The notes beneath the pieces were generated by a model. The model made no database searches. It saw only the letters and a program-made list of their open reading frames with translations, and had not been told where the DNA came from. This document shows, piece after piece, positions 33,437 through 45,539 of a stretch of 64,000 nt of DNA. The stretch lies in the NCBI GenBank assembly GCA_949130495.1, contig OX422215.1:69827244-69891243 (forward strand), given 5' to 3'. Each line of letters opens with the position of its first letter. The stretch's first letter is position 1. The DNA is from Sambucus nigra (lineage: Eukaryota > Streptophyta > Magnoliopsida > Dipsacales > Adoxaceae). The position numbers and the translations under genes are program-made.

Positions 33437-36400
33437 TGTAACACCCCGCCTAATTAAATACCGGGTGGCCAGCCACATACCAAATTAAAACATAATATAC
33501 AGTTGGCTCATTCTTAGTATCACTGTCGAAAAACATTTACAACTCACCCAATACCCAATTAAGCTGGTGTTAAAAACTTTCCAAATTTTAATTTAACAAA
33601 ATCCATTTCCAGTTTAAGAATAACACAACACATTTTATTCTACAACACTGATAACCAAGTAGATAACACAAAAGAATTTAAATGCAATTGGAATAAACAT
33701 TCCCAAATAATATTAATCCATTACAGTAATCACAACAATATTAAATGTATTAAAAAGACCCGAATACAATAGTATTTGACCCCGATAGAAAAGAGATAAT
33801 TGAATCCTTTGGGAGACGTGCCCTAACTAAGAATACTGTGAATCAAAAAGATGATAGGCGTTTAAGCAAAACTCCATAGATCCATAGACTGTCATAATCC
33901 GCTAAGGTTGGCGTCCCTGTTGCTGGACACCTGATATAGAAGATACAATAGAAAAGAAAATATGCAAGGAAACGGGTCAGAGCCCGAATGTGTAAATGAT
34001 TTTTAAAACAACAAGTATTTAACAAGTGCAATAAAGCATTTATTATGTACATGTTAGATCCAACTCTCACTTGCTATTCTCACCTCTCAACTAGAGTGCA
34101 CACTTAACGTTTCCTATTAACCTCCTAGTTAATGATTCCTCTTTAACAATTCCATAATATAATTCCATTCCCATATCATAACCCCGTATATCCCATACCA
34201 TACGTTATTTAATCATTCTTATACATTTTTCATTTATATGAATCGTTGCTCATTAACATGAATCATTTCTCATTAATATGAATTAAACTTTTCAATTCTA
34301 TAAGAATAAACATTCATTAACTTAATTCCATTCTTTTCTCAATTCGCCTTTATCTACAATTATCACACAGTAGATGACTTAACCACAATATAACCATTCA
34401 ATCATTTAATTCATTATATATATATATATATATATTCATATATAATACGGCACCCCGAGTCACAGCTGCGGTGCAATGCATTACTCTGCTATCATGTCCC
34501 AATATCGCTGGTCGCCGAATAAGAGACAAAAGGTTCGGTAAGGATTTCTCGAACCACAAACAAAAACACAATCATTGGAGGCGAACATAGTTCTCGTATC
34601 TATGGGTCACGCACATACCTATGTACCCACAGTCAGTGGACTTATCAACTCCCCGATAAGTCTTTCATAGACCTATGTTCTCGAGCGACAAAACAAAGAT
34701 CCAATGGATTCATCAGGATATGACTGCCCTCACGCGCAAACCTCCCACGGATAGCAAGTAAGCTAGGTATGTCATACACATAAATCATCAATCAATCAAA
34801 TAGGCATTATCATACCTATAATATAATATCAATAAGGTAATATCACTACCCTAAGATAATTCCCATACGTAGAATTATATCTCTTTTAAATTCCATGTAT
34901 TAAAATATCATATCTTTACTTCATAATTTAATTATCCTCGCATCTTATAACATCTCTCCACTCCCGACGTCGTTAAGGTTCATGCGCAGAGCGTCTCGCA
35001 AAGAAAAATCCAAACAAGGAACCCCTCCAATACACTACTACTTAACTTTGTCAATCGAGGAGGTCCGTCAACTTTAAATACGTGATTGGGATAACCTCAT
35101 ACCCTCTTTCAACCAAATGTGTTCTAAACTCCCATCTCTATCCAGGAGTCATACTGCTAAGCGCTCGTATTACACTTAGTCCTTGCACAATCAATAATGA
35201 GCTTAAACTCAGTCCTTGATGTTCATATTGTAATCCTAAGGCTACTCGGGTGTTACATTCAATCACCACTACTGGACCTATCCTTAATCCTCAAGCAAAC
35301 CAATTATAATCCAACAAATGAATCTAGCAACCGAAATTTCTTTAATTTAATTATCATCATTCTAATCAATTTAAATCCCAATCAAATTAATTCAAATCTT
35401 ATAAAGGGTCTACTGATATTTTCTAAGTCCCATAATATCCAATTAATAATCACCAAAGATCCACAAAAGTTTTGGGATAAGAACCAACATTAAAAAGAAA
35501 CAACATCATGAATTCTCATATTTTTAATACTCAGAAAAATCAGATCCAAAAATTATTCGAATCATCAATCCGACTTCAAATTTGGATTCTACACGAAAAA
35601 TTGAGTCAGGTATGTGTTTTGAGTTTTTCTTAAATCTCATCCAAATGTACTCAAAAAGGAGATCTAAACATTCCAAATTGGCTCTTCTCATTCCACTCGT
35701 TTTTGCCTCTTTTTCCAGAAAATTATCAACATATTATCTTCAAGAACACAAAATAATTTTCAGAATTTCTTCCACAGATTGATGAATATTTCTTGGATTA
35801 CTAACTACCTACAACATGAGTTTAATTTCTATATATTTCATACTTCCAGAAATCCATTACTACTTCATTTTTATCTTCCAAACATCAAAAATCATCTCTT
35901 TTCATAATTATTCTAACATGGACAATATACGAACTTAAGTTGCAAATATCAAACACTTGCCTTTAATGAAGATCTGATCCTTTGGGGTTGAATAACATAG
36001 GTGGTTCTCCCTTTTTCCGGCCACTTTCGGTGGTGGTTGGTGGTGGTGACCTTTGGTCTTTAGTTCTCCTCCTTTCCAAGCAAGCTTTTCTCTTCCCAAG
36101 AAACCTTTCACTCTCTCTAAGAAGATGACCTTTCAATTTTGTGTAGAAGAGATGAATGAACCCACATTCAACTAATCTCCAAATACTTATAATAAGACAA
36201 AACCCGAAATCACTATTCATCCCCCTTGTAAAAATAACAAAAATGCCCTTTTGGGTTGTCTTTTCATTTCCAAATGACCCGAGACCCAAATCCAACATCC
36301 AAATAGACTTTTCTGACTAATTCAACCCTTCCGGACGCAACGACGCAGTCTAAATGACTATAAGGTCGATAGAAAATAAATTTCCTTTTTAATTTAATAA

Positions 36401-36651
36401 ATTAGTCCCGACACGTCCCATACCGCGTCTGACTAAAAAATCCAAATTACTGAAATTATATCACACCGTCATAATAATGACATCATATTCATATATTACC
36501 TAAATATCTTTAAGTAATATTCAGAATCATCCATTTTAATATCCACAATTCGGATAAAACCCAAATGAATTAATTTATAATAAAATCCAATTAATCCATT
36601 AATTTAAAATATAACCCATTTTAAAAGTCATTAAAATCACGGGGTATTACA
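33437..36651 (+). mobile_element. Element I: solo LTR, TGTAACACCCC family (3.2 kb)
   Basis: It starts TGTAACACCCCG and ends CGGGGTATTACA, with a perfect AACTC duplication (33432-33436 and 36652-36656). The 12-bp ends are nearly inverted copies of each other. Such termini and a length of 3-4 kb are typical of Tekay/Del chromoviruses; I infer this family without pol evidence. The interior has no supportable gene: frames such as 35197-35493 and 35963-36298 are isolated. Element K is an inverted relative (its start matches GYCTAATKAAATACCGGGTG here). A (TA)n tract lies at 34413-34434. Confidence 0.85.
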
Positions 36652-36656
36652 AACTC

Positions 36657-38255
36657 AAACCTTGCTCGTCCTGAGAAAAAGTAAAATTTTAAAATCTAAT
36701 ATGATTGCACTTAAGATGTGCAACAAGCCGTTAAACCCCTAGATTGCCCTAGTGGACGAGCTTTTTCTCATGAGGGTTTGTAGTGAATATACCCACAAAA
36801 TTCAAAAACTTGACTTAATTTACAAAAGACACACATGTAATATAACCAAGTCTTAAATGAAAATTTCATAAATATAGTACAGACTCATTTTTCAATGTCA
36901 TATTATTGTGCATAGGTATAATCGTCCAATTCAAAAGATTGGATCATTAGGTTTCTTATGCGAAAGCTCATTTTGATTCAAATTTTCACGGGATAAACTT
37001 ACAATCAAACACTCGAAATTGGGTAATTTCTCTTGGTATATGTGAATTAAAGAAAAAATTTAATGAGCAACTTTCACATAGACATCATGAAATACAGACA
37101 TTCTATAATGGATGGTGATGATCTCATGAATGAAAAATATATTACTTTTTGAAAATTTTGAATCACACCATATATCCAACTCAACTTCTCTCCACAGTAT
37201 AACTAAATTCACTTTAGATAAATTAGGACATTCTTTCGGTTGTATTGTAGGCTTGGGTTTAGGCTAGAAAGAATGGATTTTGGAGTTTCAAAATTTTCTG
37301 AGAATATAAAGGTTTCAAGGTATTTTGACTTCTTAGGAAATTTTTCTTACCGCTATTTTCTTCTTGTTTTCTTTTTCTCTGACAAACTCGCATACTCTTT
37401 TTATTTCATTTTCTCATTCTTTCTTTCTTTCTTCCTTATTCACGCATTATTCTTACAAACATTCTTCTTTTGACCTTTTACCGTAATTTTACCCTGATAT
37501 TCTTAAAAAAGGGTATGGATTTTTGGGATTTCAATAAAAGGGTCATTTTTTTTTTTGCACAAATGGGTTTGCAATGGAATAATGTAAAAAAGGGTCGAAT
37601 TCAAGCTTTATTTTTGGGCGTTCAAAACGATGGCCTAATCTCATTTCTCAAGTTTTGCATGGTTAATATGTGTCTCAAATCAACTTACTAAGACATCTAG
37701 TGCGTATGATTCACATTTTGACTTTCTGTTTTCAGTAATCGAATAAAATAAAGAAACTAAGATCATCGATGAATTAATCGCTGACGAAAAGTTTGAGTTA
37801 GCTTAACTCGGATTGATATAAATCTCTCAAAAACGATGAATGGCACATTTTCTCATCGGGTTAAAAATCTCCGCATTTATTTGTTAATCATATTAACTTT
37901 CGCCTCAATATCCATTTTCTATCGTATTATATGGCTAAGTATCAAAAATTTTATAAGTTGATAGATTTTTGAATTAATTATATATTAATTAATCATTTCA
38001 AAACTCACTTATATTGAAAATATTTTTGAATTTTTTAGATTTTTTTTATATGAAGAAAAAGACCTCAATACTCCCAAACCTAATTTCTACATTGTCCTCA
38101 ATGTGCAAAACAATTTGAAAAGGGCAAAAAGTTATTAAAGATATAACTATAATGAGAGAATTTCTCCAACACACTTTTCCTGAAAAACACAAGAACAAAA
38201 ACAAAACTATGATACAATAACAATGACCTAATTTTATGTTCGCTTGTGTTACACC
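36657..38255 (-). other. 3' untranslated region of element H
   Basis: Between the integrase stop and the polypurine tract. 36660-36800 is clearly related to 5842-6010 of element B (shared ATTGCACTTA-GATGTGCAAC, CTCATGAGGGTTTG and AATATACCCACAAAATTC). The rest is A/T-rich with a Phe-rich plus-strand frame (37240-37473) that is a composition effect. Confidence 0.65.
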
Positions 38256-38259
38256 GGGT

Positions 38260-39540
38260 CTTATAGGGGAATGTCCTCCACTTCTCGATCTCGCAATTCC
38301 AGATATGGCTTCAACCTTTGACCATTGACTTTAAAAATTTCACTATTTTTAGAATTCTCTATCTCAACCGCTCTATGTGGGTAGATTGTCCTAACGACAA
38401 AGGGACGTAGACCTCAACTTACTGGGAAAGAGATACAACCTAGAGTTACACAAGAGAACTTTTTGTCCAGATTAGAATGACTTTCTTTGGATGGACTTAT
38501 CATGGAATCTTTTCATTTTCTCTTTGTACAATTTTGTGTTCTTATATGCATCATTCCTAATCTCTTTCAACTCACTGAGTTGGAGTTTTAGAACCTCTCC
38601 CACATTCGGTAAGTTAATACTGAAGGTCTTAATGGACGAATAAGCCTTGTGCTCTAACTCTACCTGAAGATGACAGGTTTTTCCTTAGACAATCCTATAC
38701 AGATACATACCAAGTGGGGTTTTGTAGGCACCACGATAAGCCCGCAGTGCATCTAATAATCGTAAGGACCAATCCTTTTGATTCGGATTCACTTTTTTCT
38801 CGATGATTAGCTTGATTTCCCTATTGAAAACTTCTACTTTTCCACTAGTTTGAGGGTGATAAGAATATCCTACTTTTTGCGCGACTGGCTACTTTTTTAC
38901 GAGACTCTAGAAGGATCGATTAGAGAAATGGGTTCCCTGATCGGTAATGATGGCTCAAGGCATACCGAAATGGGAGAAAATGTTTTCTCGAATTAATTTA
39001 ACTACCACATAGCGGTCATTCATCCTATTCGGTGTAGCTTCTATCCACTTAGACATATAATCAACCATTAAAAGGATATAAAGATTACCATAGGACTTCA
39101 TGAATGGATTTAAAGGCGTCATCTTCCTACGTGTGATCTTTCCTAACCTTTGGCATTGATCACAACTCCTACTATAGTCATTCGAGTCACAAAAAATGGT
39201 GGGCCAATAGAATCCACACTTTAAAATCTTCACAACGGTTTTCTTAGCATTGAAATGACCTCCACAAGCCTGGTCATGGTAGAAAAAGATTACTCTTTGA
39301 ATCTCGTAATCGAGGACGCACTTCCGAATGATTTGATCAGGGTAATACTTGAAGAGGTATGGGTCTTCCCAAAAGAAATGATTAGCTTCCTTAAGAAATT
39401 TAGAATGATCTTGTTTGGACAATGCAGGGGCATCTCACCCGTCACAAGATTGTTCACAATATCGAAAAACCATGGAATCTGGGAGCCAAGCATCATTTGC
39501 TCATCGAGGAAGGATTCATAAGTAATAGAAGGTTATAAGA
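38260..39540 (-). pseudogene. element H integrase
   Basis: The frame 39422-38955 has the zinc-binding HHCC region (H-D-Q-A-C-G-G-H-F, then CDQCQRLGKITRRK), LLMVDYMSKWIEA with the first catalytic Asp, and RENIFSHFGMP. After a stop the next part reads AIITDQGTHF (second Asp), then HPQTSGKVEVFNREIK (third, Glu). It continues to a C-terminal segment near 38260 (VNGQRLKPYLE). All three catalytic residues are still readable; the breaks are a handful of stops. Gypsy-type integrases insert the DNA copy of the element. It follows RNase H and precedes the 3' untranslated region in the normal order. Confidence 0.88.
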
Positions 39541-40740
39541 TGATTCAACGGTTAACCTAGACAAGTGGTTCGCTACTACATTCTCACATCCTTTCTAATC
39601 TCGAATTTTGAGGTCAAACTCTTACAGTAATAGGATCCACCTAATGAGTCGGACATTAGCATCCTTGTTAGACAAAAGGTATCGTAGGGTGACGTGATCG
39701 GTAAAAATGACTATTTTAAATCCTATCGAGTAAGACCTAAACTATTCTAGTGCGAAGACACAAGCGAGGAAATCTTTTTCGATCGTGTAATAATTTAATT
39801 GTGCATCATTAAGAGTCCTATCGGCATAGTATACAACATGAGGGAGTTTCTTGTCATACTGACCAAAAATCGCACCTAGGGCATAATCGGAAGCAGTACA
39901 CGCGATTTCAAAGGGATAACTCCAATCAGGTGGTTGCATAATGCGTGAAGAGGTCAATTCCTTCTTTAGCCACTCAAAGTCTTGAAGGCAATCTTCAGTG
40001 AACTCAAAGGGTGTATCCTTAGCAAGAAGATTACAAAAAGGTGGAGAGATTCTGCTAAAATCCTTAATAAATCTCTAGTAGAAATCGGTGTGTCCTAAGA
40101 ATGATTAAATTTCACGCATTATTTTTTAGGGTGGAAGATTATAAATGAGATCAATTTCATCCTTATCAACCTCGATACCCTTTTCAGAGATGATATGACC
40201 CAGCATTATGCCTTGTTTGACCATGAAATGACACTTTTCCCAATTAAGCATGAGGTTCCTTTCCTTACACCTCTTCAAAATGAGGGTGAGGTGATGAAGG
40301 CACTCATCAAAACTAGACCCAAATACTGAAAATCATCCATAAAGACTTCAGAAAACATTCCAGTATATCCGAAAAGATACTCATCATACACCGCTGGAAG
40401 GTAGCGGGTGCATTGCATAACCTAAAGGGCATGCGTCGATAAGAAAAAGTACCAAATGGACAGGTGAAAGTGGTTTTCTCTTGATCCTCGGGGGTGATTA
40501 GAATTCGATTATAGGCGGAATAACCATCAACAAAATAGTAATAGGGATGGTTGGCTAATCTCTCAAGAATTTGGTCTATAAAAGGAAGAGGAAAGTGATC
40601 ATTATTTGAAGCAGCGTTCAACTTCCTATAATTGATACACACGCACCAACTGGTTTGAATACTAATGGGTACTAACTCATCTTCATCATTTTTTACCACC
40701 GTAACACCTAATTTCATTGGAAAAACTTAAATAGGGCTGA
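39541..40740 (-). pseudogene. element H reverse transcriptase and RNase H
   Basis: RT: the frame 40717-40313 has GVTVVKNDEDELVP, VCINYRKLNAAS, DHFPLPFIDQILERLA, EDQEKTTFTCPFGTFSYRR and MPFRLCNAPATFQRCM, a good match to Athila RT. The catalytic FMDD is intact but read in the neighbouring frame (about 40345-40330), so one shift separates it from the fingers. RNase H: 39957-39742 has PPDWSYPFEI, ASDYALGAIFGQ and YYADRTLNDAQLNYYTIEKD; the usual first Asp (C-D-A-S-D) reads C-T-A-S-D. Several stops lie between the pieces. Confidence 0.88.
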
Positions 40741-41825
40741 CCCATTGGCTATCAGAGATGGGATAGATAATGCTCGCATCCAACAATGTAAGTACCTATG
40801 CTTGGACGACCTCTTTCAGATTGTGATTAAGTCCACGTTGTGCTTCATGGGAATTTTTAGCATTATCTTCTAAGTGTAGCCTGTGCACGTACACTGATGA
40901 ACTTATCCCTTTAATGTCAGTTATGGTCCATCAAAGGGCTTATTTGTGTTCGCTGAGAATATAAAATAACTTAGCTTCCTTCTCTTTATCTAAGTCAGAA
41001 GCAATGATAACAGGTAAGGTTTCATAAGGTCCTAAGAACCTATACTCGAGTGTTTTAGACAGTGGATTCAATTCAAGCTCAGTATCTCTCTCAATTGAGG
41101 GCGAAATTGATGACATGGAGAGAGAGAGAGAGAGAGAGAGTAGATCAGGCTTAGATTTCCTACTTCTATGACAAGGGTGGAGTCGATGAGGGCATTGACC
41201 TCTTTGATTGAGTTTTTGGTATCAAATTCGGACCCAAAAAAGTAAAGACACGTCACCAAAGGGTCGTTAATAAGTCTACTCAAAAATCTCTTGGACGATA
41301 CTATCAATCATGTCAATATCCACAGGTTTATCATTATCGGGTTGTTGTTTATCCAAATTAAACATATTAAGGTTCATAGTCATGTCCCTAAATAATAGGT
41401 TCAAATAGTCACTACGACACCTAATGACGGCATCAAATGTGATGATGAATGGAGGACCCAAAACAACCAAAATTTGTGCATTACGATTATACACGTTTTA
41501 GGTAACCAAAACCACAAAATCAACGGGAAAGATAAAGTCTCCGACTTCAATTAAGATGTCCTCAACGACACCTTTTGGGATTTTAACAGAATATCGGCTA
41601 AGGATAAGATAATCCTAGTCAACCAGAACTCCCCAAACCTAGTTTTTTATACACGGTATACGGCAGAAGGTTCACGCTAGCTGCTAAATCTATAAGGTGT
41701 TTCTCTATTAAGTGCTCCCTTATCTTAATAGAGATAGGCAGAGTCCCATAATCCTTATACTTGATGATATTTCTATACGATATGTTCGAGCTTGCTTACT
41801 CGGTGAGAAAAGCTTTCTTTAGAAC
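40741..41825 (-). pseudogene. element H protease, C-terminal part, and RT linker
   Basis: It begins at element J's insertion point with KKAFLTE and reads HLIDLAASVNLLPYTVYKKL near 41700-41640. This is the Athila-type protease active site (usual L-D-L-G-A-S-V-N-L-L/M-P), with Gly replaced by Ala. The rest to RT is stop-ridden and includes a (GA)n tract (41118-41140). The protease N-terminus and gag are at 57542-59046 on the other side of J. Confidence 0.75.
41118..41140 (+). repeat. (GA)n microsatellite
   Basis: About 11 AG/GA units within the linker before RT of element H. On the minus strand it reads as a Ser-Leu run. Confidence 0.9.
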
Positions 41826-42238
41826 TGATATACCAAAATATACCCTTGGCCAGGCCAAGGGTATCCTCATCTAGGATGAGGGCTCAGACGTTCTTCTACC
41901 CCCAAGGGTCATACTGAAGATAGGGGGTCATCCAGGCCGACCCCACCATTGATAACACAAGTATGCATACATGATGGACCAAATCATCCCAAGGCCGTGC
42001 AGATTGAAGCCTCGACTTGGGGACAGTTCAGATGACCAAGAGATTGGCCGACCCTATGGAGGCCGATAGTACAAATGTCCTACGTTCAGTAATCATGGCT
42101 TCCACAAGATTAGCATCATCCTCGGCCTGTCACTATAAGCCGAGGGTGACACCATCATGGCGTGTGGTTTGGGAGACGCATGGAATAGTGCGCGTGGGAC
42201 TCGTGTAGCATGTGGACTAAACCGTTATAACAAGATCA

Positions 42239-42256
42239 TTCCCTCACGTGAGGGAA
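42239..42256 (+). promoter_or_regulatory. perfect palindrome with G-box core in J's 5' LTR
   Basis: TTCCCTCACGTGAGGGAA is an 18-bp perfect palindrome centred on CACGTG, the plant G-box bound by bZIP and bHLH factors. It lies about 110 bp upstream of the TATATATA box (42363-42370) and is unchanged in the 3' LTR (57106-57123). Solo LTR F keeps only a damaged version (CCCACGTAGTGG). Confidence 0.7.
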
Positions 42257-42362
42257 TATTATATCATCATTACCTATAAGCCAGGTGTCAACAGGGGATT
42301 AGCTAGATCATCATTCACATGCTCAATGCATGCTTGGGGGGAACACTACACCCCCTAAGCCC

Positions 42363-42370
42363 TATATATA
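42363..42370 (+). promoter_or_regulatory. TATA box of J's 5' LTR
   Basis: CCCTATATATACTTG, with the same sequence in the 3' LTR (57229-57236). It lies about 300 bp before the LTR end, a plausible core promoter for the genomic transcript. Confidence 0.65.
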
Positions 42371-42679
42371 CTTGTCATCTTCAACCTTGCAAAGGGATCG
42401 ATAATTTTAACCCTAACTGAAACCCTATTTGTATACACAGTAGAGAGAGAGCTTGTGAATTGTTTCCAAGGCCTTTAGTGCCCATATTTAGTGTATCACA
42501 CACTCACATTGGATGTAGGCCAGATTAGCTGAACCACTATACATCATTTTCTTCATACCTCTTCCACTCATCTCCTTCTATACATACATATATATATATA
42601 ACTTTATTGCTGCCATTGTTGCTACAGTTTGAGCTCTATCACCTCTTTATCTGGTGGTGCTGATTCACTGCATCATCAG

Positions 42680-42697
42680 TTTGGCGCTGTCTGTGGG
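42680..42697 (+). other. primer-binding site of element J
   Basis: TTTGGCGCTGTCTGTGGG starts two bases after the 5' LTR. It resembles the TTTGGCGCCGTCTGTGGG site seen in many plant Tat/Retand elements. Confidence 0.75.
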
Positions 42698-42862
42698 AAA
42701 GAGAAGCTATATCTTCCTTTCTACAGCTTGACCTCACCGGAGACTCTAGTAGTGCACCAATTCTCCCGCTTTGTGTGGAGATGTTTCACCACTGAAAGAG
42801 ATCCATTAAGGTTCTCAAGCTCATTAGTCTTTTGATCATTTATTTCTTCGCAGCTCAAATAT

Positions 42863-44708
42863 ATGGCACCGGAGTTACCACCACCTCCCCCACCAGCTAG
42901 GGGGGTAAGACCTAGTTCCAGCCATGTGCCACCTCAATCTGAGATGGCTGAGGTAGTTTCCACCTTGAAGTCTTTGGCAACAAGCCAGCAGGTTATGCAA
43001 GAGCAATTTGCAGCTCTTATCCAAAACATATTGAGACAACCAGGAGTCTCACCGAATATGATTACTCCGGCAGCTTCACATGAACAACATGAGGCCAGGG
43101 GACCACCCCAGGCACCACGTAAAGACTTTACACCTCCACAACGGTGGAGGGATGTTGCTGACCCCCGGCGTTTACGCCTGAGGAGGCAAGGAAACCCTTG
43201 CCCGGAGGATAGGTATGATGATGTGGAAGTGGAAGAGGCTACACTAGATTATTGGGATCCGTATGAGGTCTCCAAAAATACTGTACGACCTATCCAGGAG
43301 AGCCGAGGGAGGTTTAGGAGATAGAATCCTGACGATCGCCCGAGAGGCTTAGCTTTTGACCGTCTGAGCAGAGGGTCGGCCTTTGAGAGGTTGGGCCAAG
43401 TCAATGACCTGAGAGAAAGATTGTCCAGATCGATAAGTCTCGCAAGGTCCAAAATATAGGTAGTAGATGGCTGAACCCACGAGGGACGACCCCCATAGAT
43501 GAGACAATGGTTATGGAGAAGTAAATAGCCGGCGAAGGTCGGCTTTAACGGAGCCCTCAGTTTACCCCAGAGAAGCGGTCGGGGATAACTTCGGCCAAGC
43601 CAACCCTGTAAGGCCGTGGAATGACTTGATTCAGAGGTTAGAGGATAAAATTAGTGATATCCTAAAAAGTCGAGACCCTCTTCAAAGAGGATATTCCGTG
43701 GGCTCACCCTTTGTGGCGAAGATAGTCAACTTCCCAATGTCGGCCAAGTTTAATCCACCTGTGGTTACCCCAAGGTATGACGGGAGTACCAACCCAGTCC
43801 ATCATATTGAGATGTACCAATTAGCAACAGATATATACTCTATCTCAGATGAGATGAGATGTCGAGCCTTTTTCCAGCACTTTGACCGAGGTCGCACATG
43901 TCTCGTATACCTCTCTTCCGAAGAACTCCATTGAAAGATTTAAGCAGCTAGCAGAGCGGTTCATCCATATTTTTTGCTTCAGAGTGAAGCCAGAGAAGAA
44001 GACCACTCACCTGCTCTATGTTAAGCAAGGGAAGAACGAGAGCCTCAGAGACTACATAGCAAGTTTAATAAAGAAAAGTTAGAGGTCGAAGACTACGAAG
44101 AAATTATAGCCATGACGGCCCACATTGGAGGACTCCAAAAGGGGAAGATGTTGTGGAAGCCTGCCAAAGACCCCCTGAAGTCAATGGCTGAGCTGCTGGC
44201 AATGGTTGGGAAGGTGATAAATACCGAAGAGGCAATGATCGTCAAATACGAAGATAAAAAAGGAGGTACTAGTGGAGGTAAATACCCAAAAAAGAATAAA
44301 GAGGGGAAGAAAAGATCAGCAGATGACAAGTTTGCAGATGACACCCCTCTGACGGTCAGCTGCGAACACATTCTGAATGAGACAAAGAACAGCCGATCTT
44401 TAAAATGGCCTGAGAAGTTGAGAGCACCACCCCACAAGAGGAACAAAAATATGTGGTGCGAATTCCACCAAGACCATGGCCATTTGATTGATAAGTGTTT
44501 TTCTCTGAAAGATGAAATTGAAAAGATGTTAAAAGAAGGGAAATTAAGAAAGTACGTGGACAAGGGTGCCTTCAAGAGTGGTCGTGGAGCCGACCCTAGG
44601 AAAAAAAGAAGTGATAAATGCAGAGAAGATCCCCCGACAGACATGACGATCCCTCAGAGGATGATGATGATCCTGACCTTCCACCGAAGGACTACCATGG
44701 CCCTGTGA
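42863..44708 (+). pseudogene. element J Gag
   Basis: Four overlapping or adjacent frames make up one Gag. 42863-43324 has a Pro-rich start and a helical stretch (STLKSLATSQQVMQEQFAAL). 43626-43934 has RLEDKISDIL, then PFVAKIVNFPMSAKF and YDGSTNPVHHIEMY, the start of the retrotransposon Gag core. 43882-44082 ends the core (SIERFKQLAERFIHIF, KQGKNESLRDYI). 44112-44708 has MWCEFHQDHGHLIDKC, the C-x-x-H-x-x-x-G-H-x(4)-C knuckle characteristic of this lineage. The start at 42863 lies about 165 bp after the primer site. Two or three shifts and a stop near 43325 break it. Gag packages the RNA genome. Confidence 0.85.
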
Positions 44709-44827
44709 AAAGGCTTAATATGATTTCATTCGGTGTTGGAATGATCTTCGGGGGCCTAGCTAGAGAATGATCAGAAGTTGCCGACAGGAAGGCCCATGTA
44801 GATGAAGCGAAGGCAGTAACGAAAGCT

Positions 44828-45244
44828 ATGCACTCAACCTATATCAAAGCCAAGCCAAAAAAGAGGAAGAAAGTTGACATGGATACTCTGATAGTGGGTT
44901 TCTTAAGGATGGACTTCAAGGGCATCTTAGCCCCACATGATGACCCTCTCGTCATCACCACCAGGGTGCACGAATGTGAGGTGCCGAGGATCTTGGTAGG
45001 TGGGGACAGTTCTGCAGACTTGATGTTTTGGCCATATTTCAAAGCCTTAGGACTTAGCCGCGCTAGGCTTGTCTCAAACCATCATCCCCTGATCGGATTC
45101 GGTGGGGAAAAAGTTCATCTCCTTTGGATGTATGAGGTTGATGTAAGAATGGGAGATGAGTGGCCGAAATGGCTCACCAGGAAGATCAACTTTTTTTTTA
45201 TGGATGAAAACGTCTTCTTAGCCTACAACATTATACTGGGATGA
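44828..45244 (+). pseudogene. element J aspartic protease
   Basis: 138-residue frame: TLIVGFLRMDFKGILAPHDD, PLVITTRV, then VPRILVGGDSSADLMFW, then a flap-like LIGFGGEKV. In the family the active site is V-D-x-G-S-S-A-D-I. Here the catalytic Asp has become Gly (V-G-G-D-S-S). The enzyme, which would cut the polyprotein, is therefore unlikely to be active. Flanking regions join gag and RT with stops. Confidence 0.8.
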
Positions 45245-45539
45245 GTAGCCGTCAAGGAATTTGAGTCTGTGCCTTCGACGTTTCACCAGATGATAAAATT
45301 TCTAACTCCTTATAAGGCAATGGAAGTTTAGGGTGACCAGACGACGGCGCGGGAATGTTACTTCAACTCCGCCAAGGGAAGAGAGGCGTACAAGAAAGCA
45401 ACACTACTTACAATATTAATACCCTTGATCCCAGGGATGAGACTAAGTTAAAGAAGGGAGAAGTCACGAAAGAGGTAGTCTCTATCATCCTCAATGAGGA
45501 TGAACCGAAAAAACCGTCCAAGTCAGTAAGGCCCTAAAG

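Larger units (their letters stand above)
41826..42678 (+). repeat. 5' LTR of element J
   Basis: 853 bp. It contains the palindrome at 42239-42256, a TATATATA box at 42363-42370 and a GGTGGTGCTGATTCA tail. It is related to the 3' LTR and, more distantly, to solo LTR F. Confidence 0.93.

Noticed and set aside
44093..44644. 183-residue minus-strand frame opposite J gag
   Set aside because: A long but pure antisense shadow of the Lys/Glu-rich Gag C-terminus (giving Phe/Ser/Leu-rich sequence). The real antisense ORF is farther downstream.
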